DNA of 64,000 nucleotides, from positions 434,001 through 498,000 of the forward strand of contig AP026073.1 in NCBI GenBank assembly GCA_024349765.1. Direction: 5' to 3'. This DNA is from Streptomyces nigrescens. GTDB taxonomy: Bacteria; Actinomycetota; Actinomycetes; Streptomycetales; Streptomycetaceae. Shown here in pieces: positions 7,072-17,700 of this stretch. The notes beneath the pieces are model-generated. The model did no database searches, had not been told where the DNA came from, and saw only the letters and a list, made by a program, of their open reading frames with translations. Both the position numbers and the translations under genes were made by a program. The number at the start of each line of letters is the position of its first letter. Position 1 is the stretch's first letter.

Positions 7072-9719
7072 CCGCGGGCCTCCTTGGTGGTGCGACGCCG
7101 GGACCGGCCGCGGCCCCGTAGCTGACCCCCCACCGCCACCGCGCCGACCGCCAGCCCGGCCGCGCCGCTCGCCGCCAGCCCCGCACTCAGGCCCGGCGGC
7201 AGGTACGTGCAGGTCAGCCGGGTCGCCCCGGGCCGCAGCGGCACCGCCAGCAGCCCGCCGTACGAGGCCGGCTCGCGCCGCGGCCCGCCGTCCACCGCAC
7301 AGCCCCACCCCGCGACGGCCGGCAGCGCCAGCACCGCGTGCCCCCGGCTGCCGCGCGGCAGCCGGGCCGTCAGCCGGTGCCCGCCCGCGGTCAGCGCCAC
7401 CGGCCCGCGCAGCGCGCGCACCGCCCGGTCCAGCGCGCCCGGCCGCAGACAGCCCAGCGGGCGCGCGGGCAGCCACTGGCTGCCCCGGCCGATGAACCGC
7501 ACCGCGACCGTCCCGTCGTCCGGCACCCGCCCCAGCACCCGCACCGGGTTGGCGGTGGTGTCCGCCCGGCCGATGCCCTTGGTACGGGTGCCCAGTCCGC
7601 TGACCTGGCCCCAGAACCAGGGCGCGTACCAGACGACGGTGCCGCCGGGGATGCAGCGGGCGGTGAAGGTGGTGCCCGCGCCGTTCGGGCCGGCCAGGGG
7701 CGCGGCCGCGGCGGGCAGCGCCGACGGCGGCAGCAGCCAGCCGTCGCGCCCGGGCACCGGCGCGGTGCCCGCGGTGGGCGTCAGCTCCGGCACCTCGTAG
7801 ACCGCCGCGCCCAGCACCCGTTCCTGGCGCGCGAACACGCTCTCCGGGCCGCGCGGCGGGGCCGCCAGGCGGTCGCGCACGGTCAGCAGCGGGGCCGGCG
7901 CCGGGCGGGCGCGGTCCACGGTGAAGTGGCCGCGGGGGTCCTGCGGTGCGGGGAGCAGCGAACTGCCGACGCCCATCAGGGCCCGGCCCACCGGGTCCTC
8001 GAAGCTGAGGGTGTGACGGCCCCTCATGTACCAGCCGGCGCCCAGGTCCCGCAGGGCGCGGGCGGTGGCCGCGGGCACGTAACTGCTGTAGTAGGCGCCG
8101 CCCTCGCCGCCGAGCAGCAGCGGGTCGTTGTTGGCGAACTCGTGCGGCCCCGGGTCGGTGCGCGAACGCGGCCAGTCGTCGCGTGCGGCGAGGCCGGCGC
8201 GGGCCGCCAGGGACGCCCGGGTCATGGTGATCTTGGGCCGGAACCAGGCGATCTTGCCCCGTACGGCCGTCACCGAGAACACCGTGTACGCCGAGGCGAG
8301 CAGCACCGTGCCGGCCAGCGCCGCGGTGAGCGCGGTCCGCGGGCCGGTCCGGGCGCCGGCGGCGGGCAGCACCGCCAGCGCGGTCAGCGCCGCCAGGGCC
8401 GCGGTGCCGCCGCCGGCCACCAGGATCCAGGTCGCCGCGCCGACCGCGCCCTGGTCCCGGCACGCCCACGCCAGCAGCGCCACCAGCGCCCCGCCGGCGG
8501 CCAGTTCGCCGGCCCGGGGCCGGTGCGCCAGCGCCAGCCAGGAGATCATCACGAGGATGCCGCTGAGCACGAACGCGGCCCGGTACGGGCTGCCGTTGGG
8601 CAGCGCCAGCCCGTGCCACAGCAGGATCGTCGGCCGCCAGACGAACGAGGCGGCCACCCCCAGCGCCAGCGCGTACCAGGCGAGGCGGGCCCGCGCCGGA
8701 ACCGCCCGGACGAACGGGAAGGCGGCGACCAGCAGCAGCCCCGGCACGCCGATGAAGATGTTGGGCGTGGGCACCGCGCCGTGGCCGCCGGGCAGCAGCT
8801 GCGCCAGCTGGTACAGCACGGTGGGCCGTGCCTCGTAGGAGACCGGGGGAGCGGGCTGGGCGGCCCGGCTGGCCCGCAGGGTGACGGTCAACACGGGCGC
8901 CGCGAGGCCGATCCCGGCGAGCGTCGCCGTCATCGCCCGGCCGGCCGCCCGCAGCCGCGCGCCCGGCGGCATCCCGGCCGCCGTGCCCAGCCGCACCGCC
9001 AGCACCAGCCCGGTCGCCAGGGTGGCCATCGCCGCCGTGTAGAAGTTGCCCGCCCAGGCCAGGGCGACCAGCAGCGTCCCGGCCACCCAGCGGGTGCGCC
9101 GCAGGCACCAGTCCGCGGCGATCCCCAGCAGCGGCAGCGCCACCGGCCCCCACATCCACATCGGGTCCGCGGCACCGTCGTTCAGCACCCAGCCGCACAG
9201 CGCGTAGCCCACCGACAAAAGCGCCCGCAGCGTCCCGGAGCCGGGGTGCAGCCGGCCGAGGAGGACGGTCATCAGGGCGGCGGCCAGGCCGATGCTGCAC
9301 AGCGTGACCAGGAAGACCGGAAGGTCCGCCGCCGCGCGCGGGAAGAGGCCGACGAGCAGCGAGAACGGGTTCATCAGATACGTGAGGAAGTCCGCGAGGA
9401 ACGGCACCCCGTATCCGCTGCTCCAGTTGAAGAACAGATCGCCGGCGGCCCGGCCGTGCAGCAGGTCCCACAGCCGGGCGTGGAAGGGCACGAACTGATT
9501 GCCGAGGTCGTTGACGGCGCGCGAGCGCGGCCCGAACGGGTAGCTGCCGTACGCGGCCAGCCCCAGGCAGTACGCCACCGTGGACAGCGCCGCAGCCGTG
9601 CAGGGGGCGGTCCACCGTCGTGGCGGCCGGTCCGCCTCCGGGCGGTCCCCTCCGGGCAGCGGCCGGGCAACCTCCCGGGGCCGGAGCGCCTCTTGGGGGG
9701 TGGCGGGCGTCGGAGCCAC
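7068..9719 (-). CDS. YfhO-family polytopic membrane protein (GT-C-type glycosyltransferase)
   Basis: A protein of about 883 aa with a dozen or more hydrophobic segments and the YfhO-family N-terminal region: YCLGLAAYGSYPFG, then NDLGNQFVPFHARLWDLL, FFNWSSGYGVPFLADFLTYLMNPFS. A large extracytoplasmic domain (about residues 530-830) precedes a final membrane helix. In Firmicutes YfhO proteins use undecaprenyl-phosphate sugars to decorate lipoteichoic acid outside the cell. Here the gene is the first of a coupled operon with a CsbB-like GT2 and a GtrA-like flippase, which strengthens that reading. I prefer GTG 9719 because GGAGGA precedes it by about 6 nt; the GTG at 9725 overlaps the ribosome binding site. 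It is transcribed divergently from the GT2 gene at 9801. Confidence 0.88.
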   Translation of the reverse strand: MAPTPATPQEALRPREVARPLPGGDRPEADRPPRRWTAPCTAAALSTVAYCLGLAAYGSYPFGPRSRAVNDLGNQFVPFHARLWDLLHGRAAGDLFFNWSSGYGVPFLADFLTYLMNPFSLLVGLFPRAAADLPVFLVTLCSIGLAAALMTVLLGRLHPGSGTLRALLSVGYALCGWVLNDGAADPMWMWGPVALPLLGIAADWCLRRTRWVAGTLLVALAWAGNFYTAAMATLATGLVLAVRLGTAAGMPPGARLRAAGRAMTATLAGIGLAAPVLTVTLRASRAAQPAPPVSYEARPTVLYQLAQLLPGGHGAVPTPNIFIGVPGLLLVAAFPFVRAVPARARLAWYALALGVAASFVWRPTILLWHGLALPNGSPYRAAFVLSGILVMISWLALAHRPRAGELAAGGALVALLAWACRDQGAVGAATWILVAGGGTAALAALTALAVLPAAGARTGPRTALTAALAGTVLLASAYTVFSVTAVRGKIAWFRPKITMTRASLAARAGLAARDDWPRSRTDPGPHEFANNDPLLLGGEGGAYYSSYVPAATARALRDLGAGWYMRGRHTLSFEDPVGRALMGVGSSLLPAPQDPRGHFTVDRARPAPAPLLTVRDRLAAPPRGPESVFARQERVLGAAVYEVPELTPTAGTAPVPGRDGWLLPPSALPAAAAPLAGPNGAGTTFTARCIPGGTVVWYAPWFWGQVSGLGTRTKGIGRADTTANPVRVLGRVPDDGTVAVRFIGRGSQWLPARPLGCLRPGALDRAVRALRGPVALTAGGHRLTARLPRGSRGHAVLALPAVAGWGCAVDGGPRREPASYGGLLAVPLRPGATRLTCTYLPPGLSAGLAASGAAGLAVGAVAVGGQLRGRGRSRRRTTKEARG

Positions 9720-9800
9720 CGGCACTCCTCCACGGTCGGCGAACGTTCAGTCAACGTTATATGTCTTAATAGTCTGTTTTGCCTCGCTGGAGTACTGCGT
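9720..9800. promoter_or_regulatory. divergent promoter region of yfhO-like and GT2 genes
   Basis: The 81-bp gap between two divergently transcribed glycosylation genes contains the only AT-rich patch in this area (about 9751-9780, with TATATG and TTAATAGTCTG). It must contain the start signals of both units. No palindromic operator stands out. Confidence 0.5.
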
Positions 9801-11357
9801 ATGCCGAGGGACACCGAGGACAACCCCCGCACCACACCGATGACCCGCGCCACCCCGGCCGTCTCGGTGATCGTGCCCGTCCACAACACGCTGCCCTACC
9901 TCGACCGCTGCCTCGGCTCCGTCTTCGCCCAGACCCTCGACCCGCACCGCATCGAGATCATCGCCGTCGACGACGGCTCCACCGACGGCAGCGCCGACTG
10001 GCTCACCGACGCCGCCCGCCGCAACCCCCGCCTCACCGTCGTCCGCCAGCACGCCTCCGGCGGCGCCGGCAAACCCCGCAACACCGGCCTGGACCGCGCC
10101 ACCGGCGACTACGTCTTCTTCCTCGACTCCGACGACCGTCTCGGCCCCGAAGCCCTCGACCGCCTCACCCGCATGGCCCAGACCCACGGCTCCGACGTCG
10201 TCTACGGCCGCATCGTCGGCGCCGACGGCCGCGCCGCCCCCGTCGATCTGCGCACCACCAGCCCCGCCGTCTCCGTCTTCGACTCGCCCGTCTACTGGTC
10301 CCTGGCCGCCTACAAACTCTTCCGCCGCGCCTTCCTCGAAACCCACCGGCTGCGCTTCGTCGAGGGCCGCCTGCTCGGCGAGGACCTCCCCTTCGGCATC
10401 GCGGCACTGCTGCGCGCCCGCACCGTCTCCGTCCTCGCCGACTACGACTGCTACTACCTCCACGGCCGCGCCGACGACAGCAACGCCAGCCGCCAGGACG
10501 TCGACTGGCCGGACTACCTGCACTACATCGGCGACGTCCTCGACACCGTCGCCGCCGAGGTCCCGCCCGGCCCCGACCGCGACAAACTGATGACGCGTCA
10601 CTTCCACGGCGAGATCCTCATGCCCTTCGGCCCCGCCTACCTCGCCCGCACCCCCGCCGGCCGCCGGATGATGACGGCCGCCGCCCGCCCCCTCGTCCGC
10701 CGCCACCTCACCGACCGCATACGCACCGCCCTGCCGCCCCGCCTCCGGCTGCGCGCCCACTGCCTCGACGCCGGCGACGACGACGCGCTGGCCGCCGTCG
10801 TCCGCGCCGACACCGGCCCCGTCCCCACCCAGGTCGACCCCGACGGCCGGGTCCACGCCCGCTACCCGTACTTCCGCGACCCGCACCACCCGTTGCCCGA
10901 CGCCTGCTACGACCTCACCGACCGCGTCGTCCTGCGCCAGCGGCTGACCGGCTGCCACTGGACCGGCACCGTCCTCCGCCTGGCCGGCACCGCCGCCCTG
11001 CCGCACCTCGACACCACCGCGGTCACCCTCGTCCTGCACCGCGCCGGCGCCACCCACCGCCTGCCCGCCCACTACGCGGACGGCCACTGGCAGGCGGAAC
11101 TCGACCCGGCCACCGCCGCCGGCGCCCCCCTCGCCGACGGCATCTGGGGCCTCAAGATCGCCGTCACCGGACACGGCACCACCACGGACGGCGCCCCGGG
11201 CCCCGCCGTCCACCGCGCGGCCTGGCTCGTCCCCGAAACCCCCTTGTCCGCCGCCGACCTCGCCCCGCGCCCGGTGCCGCCCGGCCCGGCCACCGCCGCG
11301 CTGTTCCTCTCCCGCCCGCACGGCCACCTCCACCTGCGGCTGACCGCCCCGGAATGA
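9801..11357 (+). CDS. GT2 family glycosyltransferase with C-terminal extension
   Basis: This 518-aa protein has a GT2 domain in its first 230 residues: VSVIVPVHNTLPYLDRCL, IIAVDDGSTDGSADWL, and YVFFLDSDDRLGPEAL with the DSDD metal site. The middle region (RAFLETHRLRFVEGRLLGEDLPFG) resembles the wall-polymer GT2 proteins also encoded nearby. The C-terminal 200 residues contain beta-rich sequence without a catalytic motif I recognise. A GGAG Shine-Dalgarno lies 8 nt before the ATG at 9801; an in-frame ATG at 9840 is the alternative. It probably transfers a sugar to a wall polymer or lipid-linked intermediate. Donor and acceptor are unknown. Confidence 0.9.
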   Translation: MPRDTEDNPRTTPMTRATPAVSVIVPVHNTLPYLDRCLGSVFAQTLDPHRIEIIAVDDGSTDGSADWLTDAARRNPRLTVVRQHASGGAGKPRNTGLDRATGDYVFFLDSDDRLGPEALDRLTRMAQTHGSDVVYGRIVGADGRAAPVDLRTTSPAVSVFDSPVYWSLAAYKLFRRAFLETHRLRFVEGRLLGEDLPFGIAALLRARTVSVLADYDCYYLHGRADDSNASRQDVDWPDYLHYIGDVLDTVAAEVPPGPDRDKLMTRHFHGEILMPFGPAYLARTPAGRRMMTAAARPLVRRHLTDRIRTALPPRLRLRAHCLDAGDDDALAAVVRADTGPVPTQVDPDGRVHARYPYFRDPHHPLPDACYDLTDRVVLRQRLTGCHWTGTVLRLAGTAALPHLDTTAVTLVLHRAGATHRLPAHYADGHWQAELDPATAAGAPLADGIWGLKIAVTGHGTTTDGAPGPAVHRAAWLVPETPLSAADLAPRPVPPGPATAALFLSRPHGHLHLRLTAPE

Positions 11358-11425
11358 GCCGCCACACCGTGCACCCGCCGCCCGGCGGGAGCACTCTGGT
11401 AGGAGCGGTTCCGGAGGTGATGGTG

Positions 11426-11704
11426 ATGCTGCAGACAGCCGTCGGATGGCACGTCGAGATGGAATTCGAGGAGGACAACCACCGCACGCGCGCGGCCGCC
11501 CTCGTGCGGCTCCCGGACGGTACCGAGGTCCGGTCCCACGGGTACGCCAGCCGGCACCCCGCCGACTCCAACCAGCCGCGGGTCGGCGAGGAGGTCGCCG
11601 GGGCCAGGGCACTCAACGACCTGGCGATGAAACTGCTGACCAAGGCCCACGACGAGATCGACGAGGCGTCCGGACGGACGTCGTACCCGCTGACGACCCG
11701 CTGA
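11426..11704 (+). CDS. DUF1876 (dsRBD-fold) family small protein
   Basis: This 92-aa cytoplasmic protein begins MLQTAVGWHVEMEFEEDNHRT and ends DEIDEASGRTSYPL, with VRLPDGTEVRSHGYASRHP in the middle. That is the standard DUF1876 pattern, a small actinobacterial family with a predicted dsRNA-binding-like fold and no established function. The ATG at 11426 is chosen because CCGGAGG lies 8 nt upstream; two nearby in-frame starts (GTG 11417, ATG 11420) sit too close to it. It follows the GT2 gene by 68 nt on the same strand and may be co-transcribed. Confidence 0.85.
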   Translation: MLQTAVGWHVEMEFEEDNHRTRAAALVRLPDGTEVRSHGYASRHPADSNQPRVGEEVAGARALNDLAMKLLTKAHDEIDEASGRTSYPLTTR

Positions 11705-11780
11705 CCGCCCCCCGGCCGGCCGGGACCCGCGGGCACGGCCGGGACCCGCCGACCGGGCGGGCCCGCCGGTCCTCCTGGGG

Positions 11781-12758
11781 TCAGGCCGTTGGGTGGTGGT
11801 GGCGCCAGCCCGCCCACGCCGACGTGACCATGTCCCGCACGTCGTGCCGGGCCTTCCAGCCCAGCTCCGCGCCGATCCGGTCGGCGGCCGCCACCACCCG
11901 CGCCGGGTCACCCGGCCGGCGCGGCGTCACCTCGGGCGTCACGCCCTCGTACCCGGTGACCTCCGCGATCAGGCGGATCAGCTCGCGCACCGAAACGCCC
12001 TCGCCGCGCCCGATGTTCAGGGTCAGGTCCCGCACCGGGCCCGGCCCGGCGAGCTTCCGGGCCGCCGCCACATGCGCCTCGGCGAGATCGGCGACATGGA
12101 TGTAGTCGCGGATGCAGGTGCCGTCCGGCGTGTCGTAGTCGTCACCGAAGATCCGCGGCGCGGCACCCGCCGTCAGCCGCTCGAACACCATCGGCACGAT
12201 GTTGAAGACGCCCGTGTCGGCCAGCTCCGGGGTGGCCGCACCGGCCACGTTGAAGTACCGCAGGCAGGCCGTGGAGATGCCGTGCGCCTTCCCCACCGCC
12301 CGCGCCATCCACTCCCCGACCAGCTTCGTCTCCCCGTACGGGTTGATCGGCACGCACGGGGTGTCCTCGGTCACCAGCTCCACGTCCGGCATGCCGTACA
12401 CCGCCGCCGACGACGAGAACACCAGCCGGCCCACGCCGCCCGCCGCCATCGCCTCCAGCAGCGTCTGCAGCCCGTGGACGTTCTCCCGGTAGTACAGCAG
12501 CGGCATCTCGACGGACTCGCCGACCTGCTTCTTCGCCGCCAGATGCACCACGTCGGTCACGCCGTGCTCCGCGATCGCCGCGTCCAGCACCGCCCGGTCG
12601 AGCGTGGAACCGACGACCAGCGGCACGTCCTCCGGAATCCGGGCGGCCACGCCCGTCGTCAGGTCGTCCAGCACGACGACCCGCTCGCCCGCCTGCCGCA
12701 GGGCCCGTACGACATGGGAGCCGATGTAACCGGCACCACCCGTGATCAAGTAAGACAT
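11781..12758 (-). CDS. galE: UDP-glucose 4-epimerase
   Basis: This 325-aa short-chain dehydrogenase/reductase has the Rossmann NAD-binding glycine motif at the very N-terminus (YLITGGAGYIGSHVV). The catalytic Tyr-x3-Lys is YGETK within NPYGETKLVGEWM, a Ser-rich FSSSAAVYG precedes it, and CIRDYIHVADLAEAH is the signature that separates GalE from other epimerases. It interconverts UDP-glucose and UDP-galactose (or the N-acetyl forms) and would supply donor sugars to the surrounding glycosyltransferases. It is encoded 40 nt downstream of another GT2 gene. A TAGGAT hexamer lies 6 nt before the ATG on the coding strand, so the mRNA may be leaderless; the AGGA inside it could also act as a ribosome binding site. 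Confidence 0.95.
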   Translation of the reverse strand: MSYLITGGAGYIGSHVVRALRQAGERVVVLDDLTTGVAARIPEDVPLVVGSTLDRAVLDAAIAEHGVTDVVHLAAKKQVGESVEMPLLYYRENVHGLQTLLEAMAAGGVGRLVFSSSAAVYGMPDVELVTEDTPCVPINPYGETKLVGEWMARAVGKAHGISTACLRYFNVAGAATPELADTGVFNIVPMVFERLTAGAAPRIFGDDYDTPDGTCIRDYIHVADLAEAHVAAARKLAGPGPVRDLTLNIGRGEGVSVRELIRLIAEVTGYEGVTPEVTPRRPGDPARVVAAADRIGAELGWKARHDVRDMVTSAWAGWRHHHPTA

Positions 12759-12798
12759 ACGCCCATCCTAGGAGCGAAGAAGTCGGACAACGACAAGG

Positions 12799-14493
12799 TC
12801 AGCGGCGCAGCCGGCGCGCCGCGATCCGCCAGACGCTGCGCAGCCCCGACGCCACCCGCAGCGACAGCGCACCGCCCGTCGTCGCGTACGGCTGCACCAG
12901 CAGCACCGTGTGCCGCCGGCTCGGCAGCACCCGCCGCCGCAGCCCCGGCCCGGTCGCCCGCAGCGCGGCCCGGAAACCCGCCCCGTCGGCACAGCTGACC
13001 TGCGCCATCAGGTCCCACGGCTCCGGATCGGCCGCCGCCTTGCCGCCGCCCTCGGTCAGCGCCTCCAGATCCAGCACGACCTCCGCCGTCCAGCTCACCG
13101 CCGCCGCACTCCCCGCGGCGCCCGCGGCCGCCCGGGTCAGGGCCGCGGTGTGCACCGGGCCCCGCCGGTCGTCCCGGCGCCGCCGCAACTCCACATCGAT
13201 GCTCTCCGGGCCCGCCGCCGCCAGCCGCCCGTACAGATCGTGCACCCGCAGCCGCAGCACACTGCGGCCGCCGACCGACGGCTCCGCGTCGATCGTCACC
13301 GGCAGCCGGCCTATCGGCTTCGTCCCCAGCGCGTCCAGCTCCACCTCGGGCAGGTCCGGCGACCACACCGCCCGCCCGCCGGCCTCCGCGTACGGCGGCA
13401 GCAGCCGCCCCGGACGGCTCGCCAGCTGCGTGATCCGGTCCAGGTCCCGCGGCGCCGGCGACGCCAGCACCACCCGCGCCAGCCACCGCGACGGCGCCCG
13501 CGCCGCCCGCAGCGCCGCCTCGTCGAAACCCCCCAGGTACTCCCGGGTCAGCCGCCACCACTCCGCCCGGTAGTCCGCACCACGGGTGTGCAGCTCCCGC
13601 ACGTACATCCGCAGATCGTGATCGAGGAACTTGGTGGCCGCCGCCTGCGCCAGCACCGGCGACCCCGCCTCCCGGAAGATCTCCACACTCGCCCGGTGCG
13701 CCGCGATCCGCGCCTCCCAGTTCGCGACGTCCTTGCGGTTCAGCGAGATCGACTGCCGCGCCGCCGACCGGCGCACATGCCAGACGTAGACACTGTCCGG
13801 CACCGTCGCGATCCGCGGCGCCGCCGCCAGCACCTGCGCGGTGAACACGAAGTCCTCGTACGTGAACCGGCCCTCGGGGAACGCGATCGCGTGCTTCGCC
13901 AGGAACTCCCGCTCGTACAGCTTGTTCACGCACAGCGTGTCCCGCACCAGCTGCGGACTGGCCTCGGCCGACTCGTGCACCGCCGCCTCCCGGTACAGCC
14001 CCGGCTGCCACGGCACGTCCCGCCGGGCCGGCAGCTCCCGCCGCACGCACGCCCCCGACACCACCGGCGCGTCGTGCCGCAGCGCCGCCGACAGCAGCGC
14101 CCGCACCGCACCCGGCGGCAGCACGTCGTCACTGTCCAGGAACATCACGAACCGGCCCGTCGCCGCCCGCAGCCCCTCGTTACGGGGCGTGCCGCACCCG
14201 CCGCTGTTCTCACTGCGGTGGATCACCCGCAGCCGCGGCTCGGTACGGGCCAGATCGTCCAGGGCGGCGCCGGTGCCGTCGGTGGAGGCGTCGTTCACCG
14301 CGATCACCTCGGTGACCGTGTCACCGGGAACCTCCTGGGCGAGCGCGGAACGCACCGCATCACCGACATGGCCGGCATCGTTGAACGCGATGACGACGAT
14401 GCTGACCTGCGCGGAGGGCGTGATGGTGGGCCCCGGCAGCTGCTCAGGGGCTTCTTTCACAGTCACTAAATCTACATTTCGTGTCGACAGCAT
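12799..14493 (-). CDS. GT2 family glycosyltransferase with long C-terminal region
   Basis: This 564-aa protein has its GT2 domain at about residues 30-260: VSIVVIAFNDAGHVGDAV, VIAVNDASTDGTGAAL, CGTPRNEGLRAATG and FVMFLDSDDVLPPGAV (metal-binding DSDD). The middle segment with FLAKHAIAFPEGRFTYEDFVF is shared with the GT2 halves of the neighbouring CDP-glycerol fusions, so they form a paralogous set. The C-terminal 200 residues are beta-rich, possibly acceptor-binding. The start is uncertain: ATG 14493 has no clear Shine-Dalgarno. GTG 14460 is preceded by TAGATT 8 nt upstream and could be a leaderless start giving 553 aa. It runs into galE after a 40-nt gap and the two may form one unit. Confidence 0.88.
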   Translation of the reverse strand: MLSTRNVDLVTVKEAPEQLPGPTITPSAQVSIVVIAFNDAGHVGDAVRSALAQEVPGDTVTEVIAVNDASTDGTGAALDDLARTEPRLRVIHRSENSGGCGTPRNEGLRAATGRFVMFLDSDDVLPPGAVRALLSAALRHDAPVVSGACVRRELPARRDVPWQPGLYREAAVHESAEASPQLVRDTLCVNKLYEREFLAKHAIAFPEGRFTYEDFVFTAQVLAAAPRIATVPDSVYVWHVRRSAARQSISLNRKDVANWEARIAAHRASVEIFREAGSPVLAQAAATKFLDHDLRMYVRELHTRGADYRAEWWRLTREYLGGFDEAALRAARAPSRWLARVVLASPAPRDLDRITQLASRPGRLLPPYAEAGGRAVWSPDLPEVELDALGTKPIGRLPVTIDAEPSVGGRSVLRLRVHDLYGRLAAAGPESIDVELRRRRDDRRGPVHTAALTRAAAGAAGSAAAVSWTAEVVLDLEALTEGGGKAAADPEPWDLMAQVSCADGAGFRAALRATGPGLRRRVLPSRRHTVLLVQPYATTGGALSLRVASGLRSVWRIAARRLRR

Positions 14494-14732
14494 CTCTTGG
14501 CGCGAGCGGGATCCGAACCCATATCCGATGGGTCAGAGGGCGAAACCCGCCGAGCGGTTGCACTCCTCGCCCCGCTTTTCCGCCGTATTGCCGTCTCGTG
14601 ACCGGGCAGAGCACCGGGCTCGGGTGCGCAAGGACCCGACAGCCCGCCGCGGACCCCTGCACATGCTGTAACGACGCGAATGGCGTGCGATGCCGATCCG
14701 CGCGCCATCACCTTGCCGCGGACCGGCAACCC
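14494..14732. other. intergenic region with a tRNA-like remnant
   Basis: This 239-bp gap between two minus-strand glycosyltransferase genes has no credible ORF. Around 14498-14570 the minus strand resembles the 3' half of a tRNA (a T-arm-like GGGTTCGGATCCC and an end CGCTCGCGCCA). The T-loop has G where A58 is expected and no anticodon stem can be drawn, so I do not call a tRNA. Confidence 0.4.
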
Positions 14733-17700
14733 TCACCGCTCCATCACGTCCGCGACCCGCCCCGCCGCACCACCGTCGTCCCGGTGGCAGAACACCGCCC
14801 GGAAATCCGCGTACGCCTCCGCACTCGCCGCCGCCACCGCCTCCAGATCACCCAGCGCCTCGACCAGCTCACCCGTCGACGACAACAACGGCCCCGGCAC
14901 CCGCGCCTCGAAATCCAGCGTGAACCCCCGCAGCGCGTCCCGGTAATGCGGCAGATCCGGCGTCAGGAACAACATCGGCCGGCCCGTGTTCGCGAAATCC
15001 ACCGCCAGCGACGAATAGTCCGTCACCAGCACGTCCGCCACCAGCAGCAACTCCATCGCGTCCGGATACGCCGACACGTCCACCGCGAACGGCGCATGGT
15101 GCCCCGGCAGCCGGTCCGCGACCAGCGGATGCCCCCGCACCAGCAGCACATGCCCGTCCCCCAGCTCCCGCCGCGCCAGATCGACGTCCAACGCCAGCGG
15201 CAACCGGTGGTGCCGCGCGTCGTACGCCACGTCGTCCCGCGGCGTCGGCGCGTACAGCACCACCCGCCGGCCGGGCTCCAGCCCCAGCCGCTCCCGCACC
15301 GCCGCCGCCCGCAGCTCCCGGTCCGCCGCGAACAGCACATCCGTCCGCGGCAGCCCCGTCTCCAGCACCCGCCCCGCGAACCCCAGCGCCGACCGCAGCA
15401 CCGCGGTGCTGTGCCCGTTCGGCGACAGCAGCACGCTCCACTGCCGGCTCACCCGCGGCCGCGGCGCCAGATGCGCCAGCCCCGCACACAGCGTCCCCGC
15501 CAGATCCGCACCGATCCGCTTCAGCGGCGTACCGTGCCACGTCTGCACGATCCGCTGACCGCCCCGCCGCGTGAACCACCACGGCAGATGCGTGTTCGTC
15601 ACCACCCACCGGCTGTGCGCCAGCGCCCCGTGCCACTCCGCGCTGCCCACCACCACCGCCCGCGCCGTCCCCGGCACCGTCGACTGCGCGTCCCGCACCG
15701 CCCACAGATGCTCCACGTCCATCCCCCGGCGCACCAGCTCCTCGTGCACCGCCCGCGGCGAATCCCCGTACGACCGGCCACCGAAACTGCTGTACAGCAC
15801 CGTGTCCCGCAGCGGACGCGAACGGTGCAGCACATAGTGCTGCTCCCGCAGCAGCCGCCGCCGGTACGGGCCCCGGTCCGCGGCCGGCACCGCCGGCCCC
15901 GCCACCACCAGCAGCTCATCGCCCCGGTGCCGGTCCACCACCAGCGGCTTCCCCCGGACCGTGCACGACGCCGGCAGCCCGTCCAGCACCCGCGGCGCCA
16001 GCCGCACCGGCGCGTCCAGCGGCGACGCCACCGCCCCCCGCTCCCGCAGATGCAGCGACCAGCCGCCCTCCCGCAGCGGCACCGGCCCGGCCAGCGACGG
16101 CAACGCCCCCAGCGGCAGCCGCCCGTGGAACCGGCCCTCGTCATGCGTCACCGGAAACGTCAGCTCCGCCGCATGCACCCCGTGCTTCAGCACCAGCTCC
16201 GTGGCGTGCGGCGCCGCCGCCGGCAACCCGCCCGCCACCAGCAGCGTCCCGTCCGACCGCCACAGCACCCGGTCCGCATACGGCTGCGGCGTCCGGTCGT
16301 GCAGCATCAGATCCCCCGCCGGACCGGCCGCCACCACCAGCTCCCGGCCGTGCGGCAGCGGATACCCCACCGGCTCCAGCGCCGGATCACACGCCACCCG
16401 GTCCGTGGCGCCGTCCGGCAGCACCAGCTCCGCCAGCCAGCTCTCCGTATGCGCCGGCGGGATCAACGACGGCGCCCCGTCCCGCGGCGGACGCGCCGAA
16501 GCCACCGCCTCCGCCAGCACCCGGAACGTCACCTCACCCCCCTCCGCGGGCTCCGCCCCCGCCGGGAACGACACCACCGTGCCCGTCCCCTGATGCGTCA
16601 GCCGCAGCCCCGACGGCACCGGCCCCGGCGCCCGCACCGACACCTGAAGCGCACCGGCCGCCACCGACCGGTGCCCCGCCAGCCACCGCGTCCGCCGCGC
16701 CACCGACAACCGCAGCCGCCCGTCCTCGTACCACGGCGTCACCCGCACCACGCCCCGCGGTCCCTCGTCCGCCACCTCGCACACCACCGGCGCCGCCCCC
16801 GAACCCGACTCCGGCGCCTCCGGCGACGCCATCCGCACCCCGTTCGCCGACGCCAGCACCAGCCCGACCGACCAGTCCCCCTCCTCCCACCGCCCGCCCC
16901 GCCGCAGCCGCGCCGGATCCACCCGCAGCTCGAACCCCGACCAGTCGTAACAGTGCAGCTCCTGCCCCGACTCCGCGGTCGCCTCCGGCATCGCCACCGT
17001 CCGCAGCGGCAGCACGATCCGCCGCCGCCCGCACGACAGCACCGCCGTCCGCACCCCCACCGTGTGCCGGTGCGCCGCATCCACGTTCCGCACGTACGCG
17101 TGCCCCCGCAGCACCAGCACCCCGTCCCGCCACACCGCCTCCCGCACCCGCGCACACACCGGGAAGTCCCCACGGCCCAGCCGCGTCACCCCCGGCGGCA
17201 GCTCCAGCGGCGGACTCACCGGCACCACCGCCCGCCGCCGCAACGGCGGCCCCGCCACCGCGAACGCGGCCGGATTCCGCGCCTCGTGCCGCAGCAACGT
17301 CAGCAGATCCGCCGCCCGCCCCGCCCGCACCAGATACCACCGCATCCGCAACTCCACCGGCAGCTCCGGGAACACCCGCGGATCCACCCCCGCCAGGAAG
17401 TCCCGCGCACAGTCCAGGAACGCCGTCCGGGTCTCCGGCGCCGCCCCCGGCAACGCCGCCACCAGATCCGCCAGCCCGTCCGTCAGCTGGAACCGGTCGT
17501 AATCCCGCCGGTACCCGTGCAACTGCGGCCGCGCCGCATCACCCAGGAACCGCCGGATCGCCGCCACCGCCGCGAACCGGTCCCGCACCCCCCGCGGATC
17601 CGGCCGCCGGTGCCGCGCCGCACCCTCCGGCAGCCGCCAGTAACACACGTGCTCCCGCAGCACGTCCACCGCACCCGCCAGGAAATGCGCCGGCACCGTC

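Noticed and set aside
14498-14570. A 73-nt minus-strand segment ending in CCA and resembling a tRNA T-arm
   Set aside because: Only 5 of 7 acceptor pairs form, the T-loop has G at position 58, and no anticodon stem-loop with U33 can be drawn. At most a degenerate remnant.
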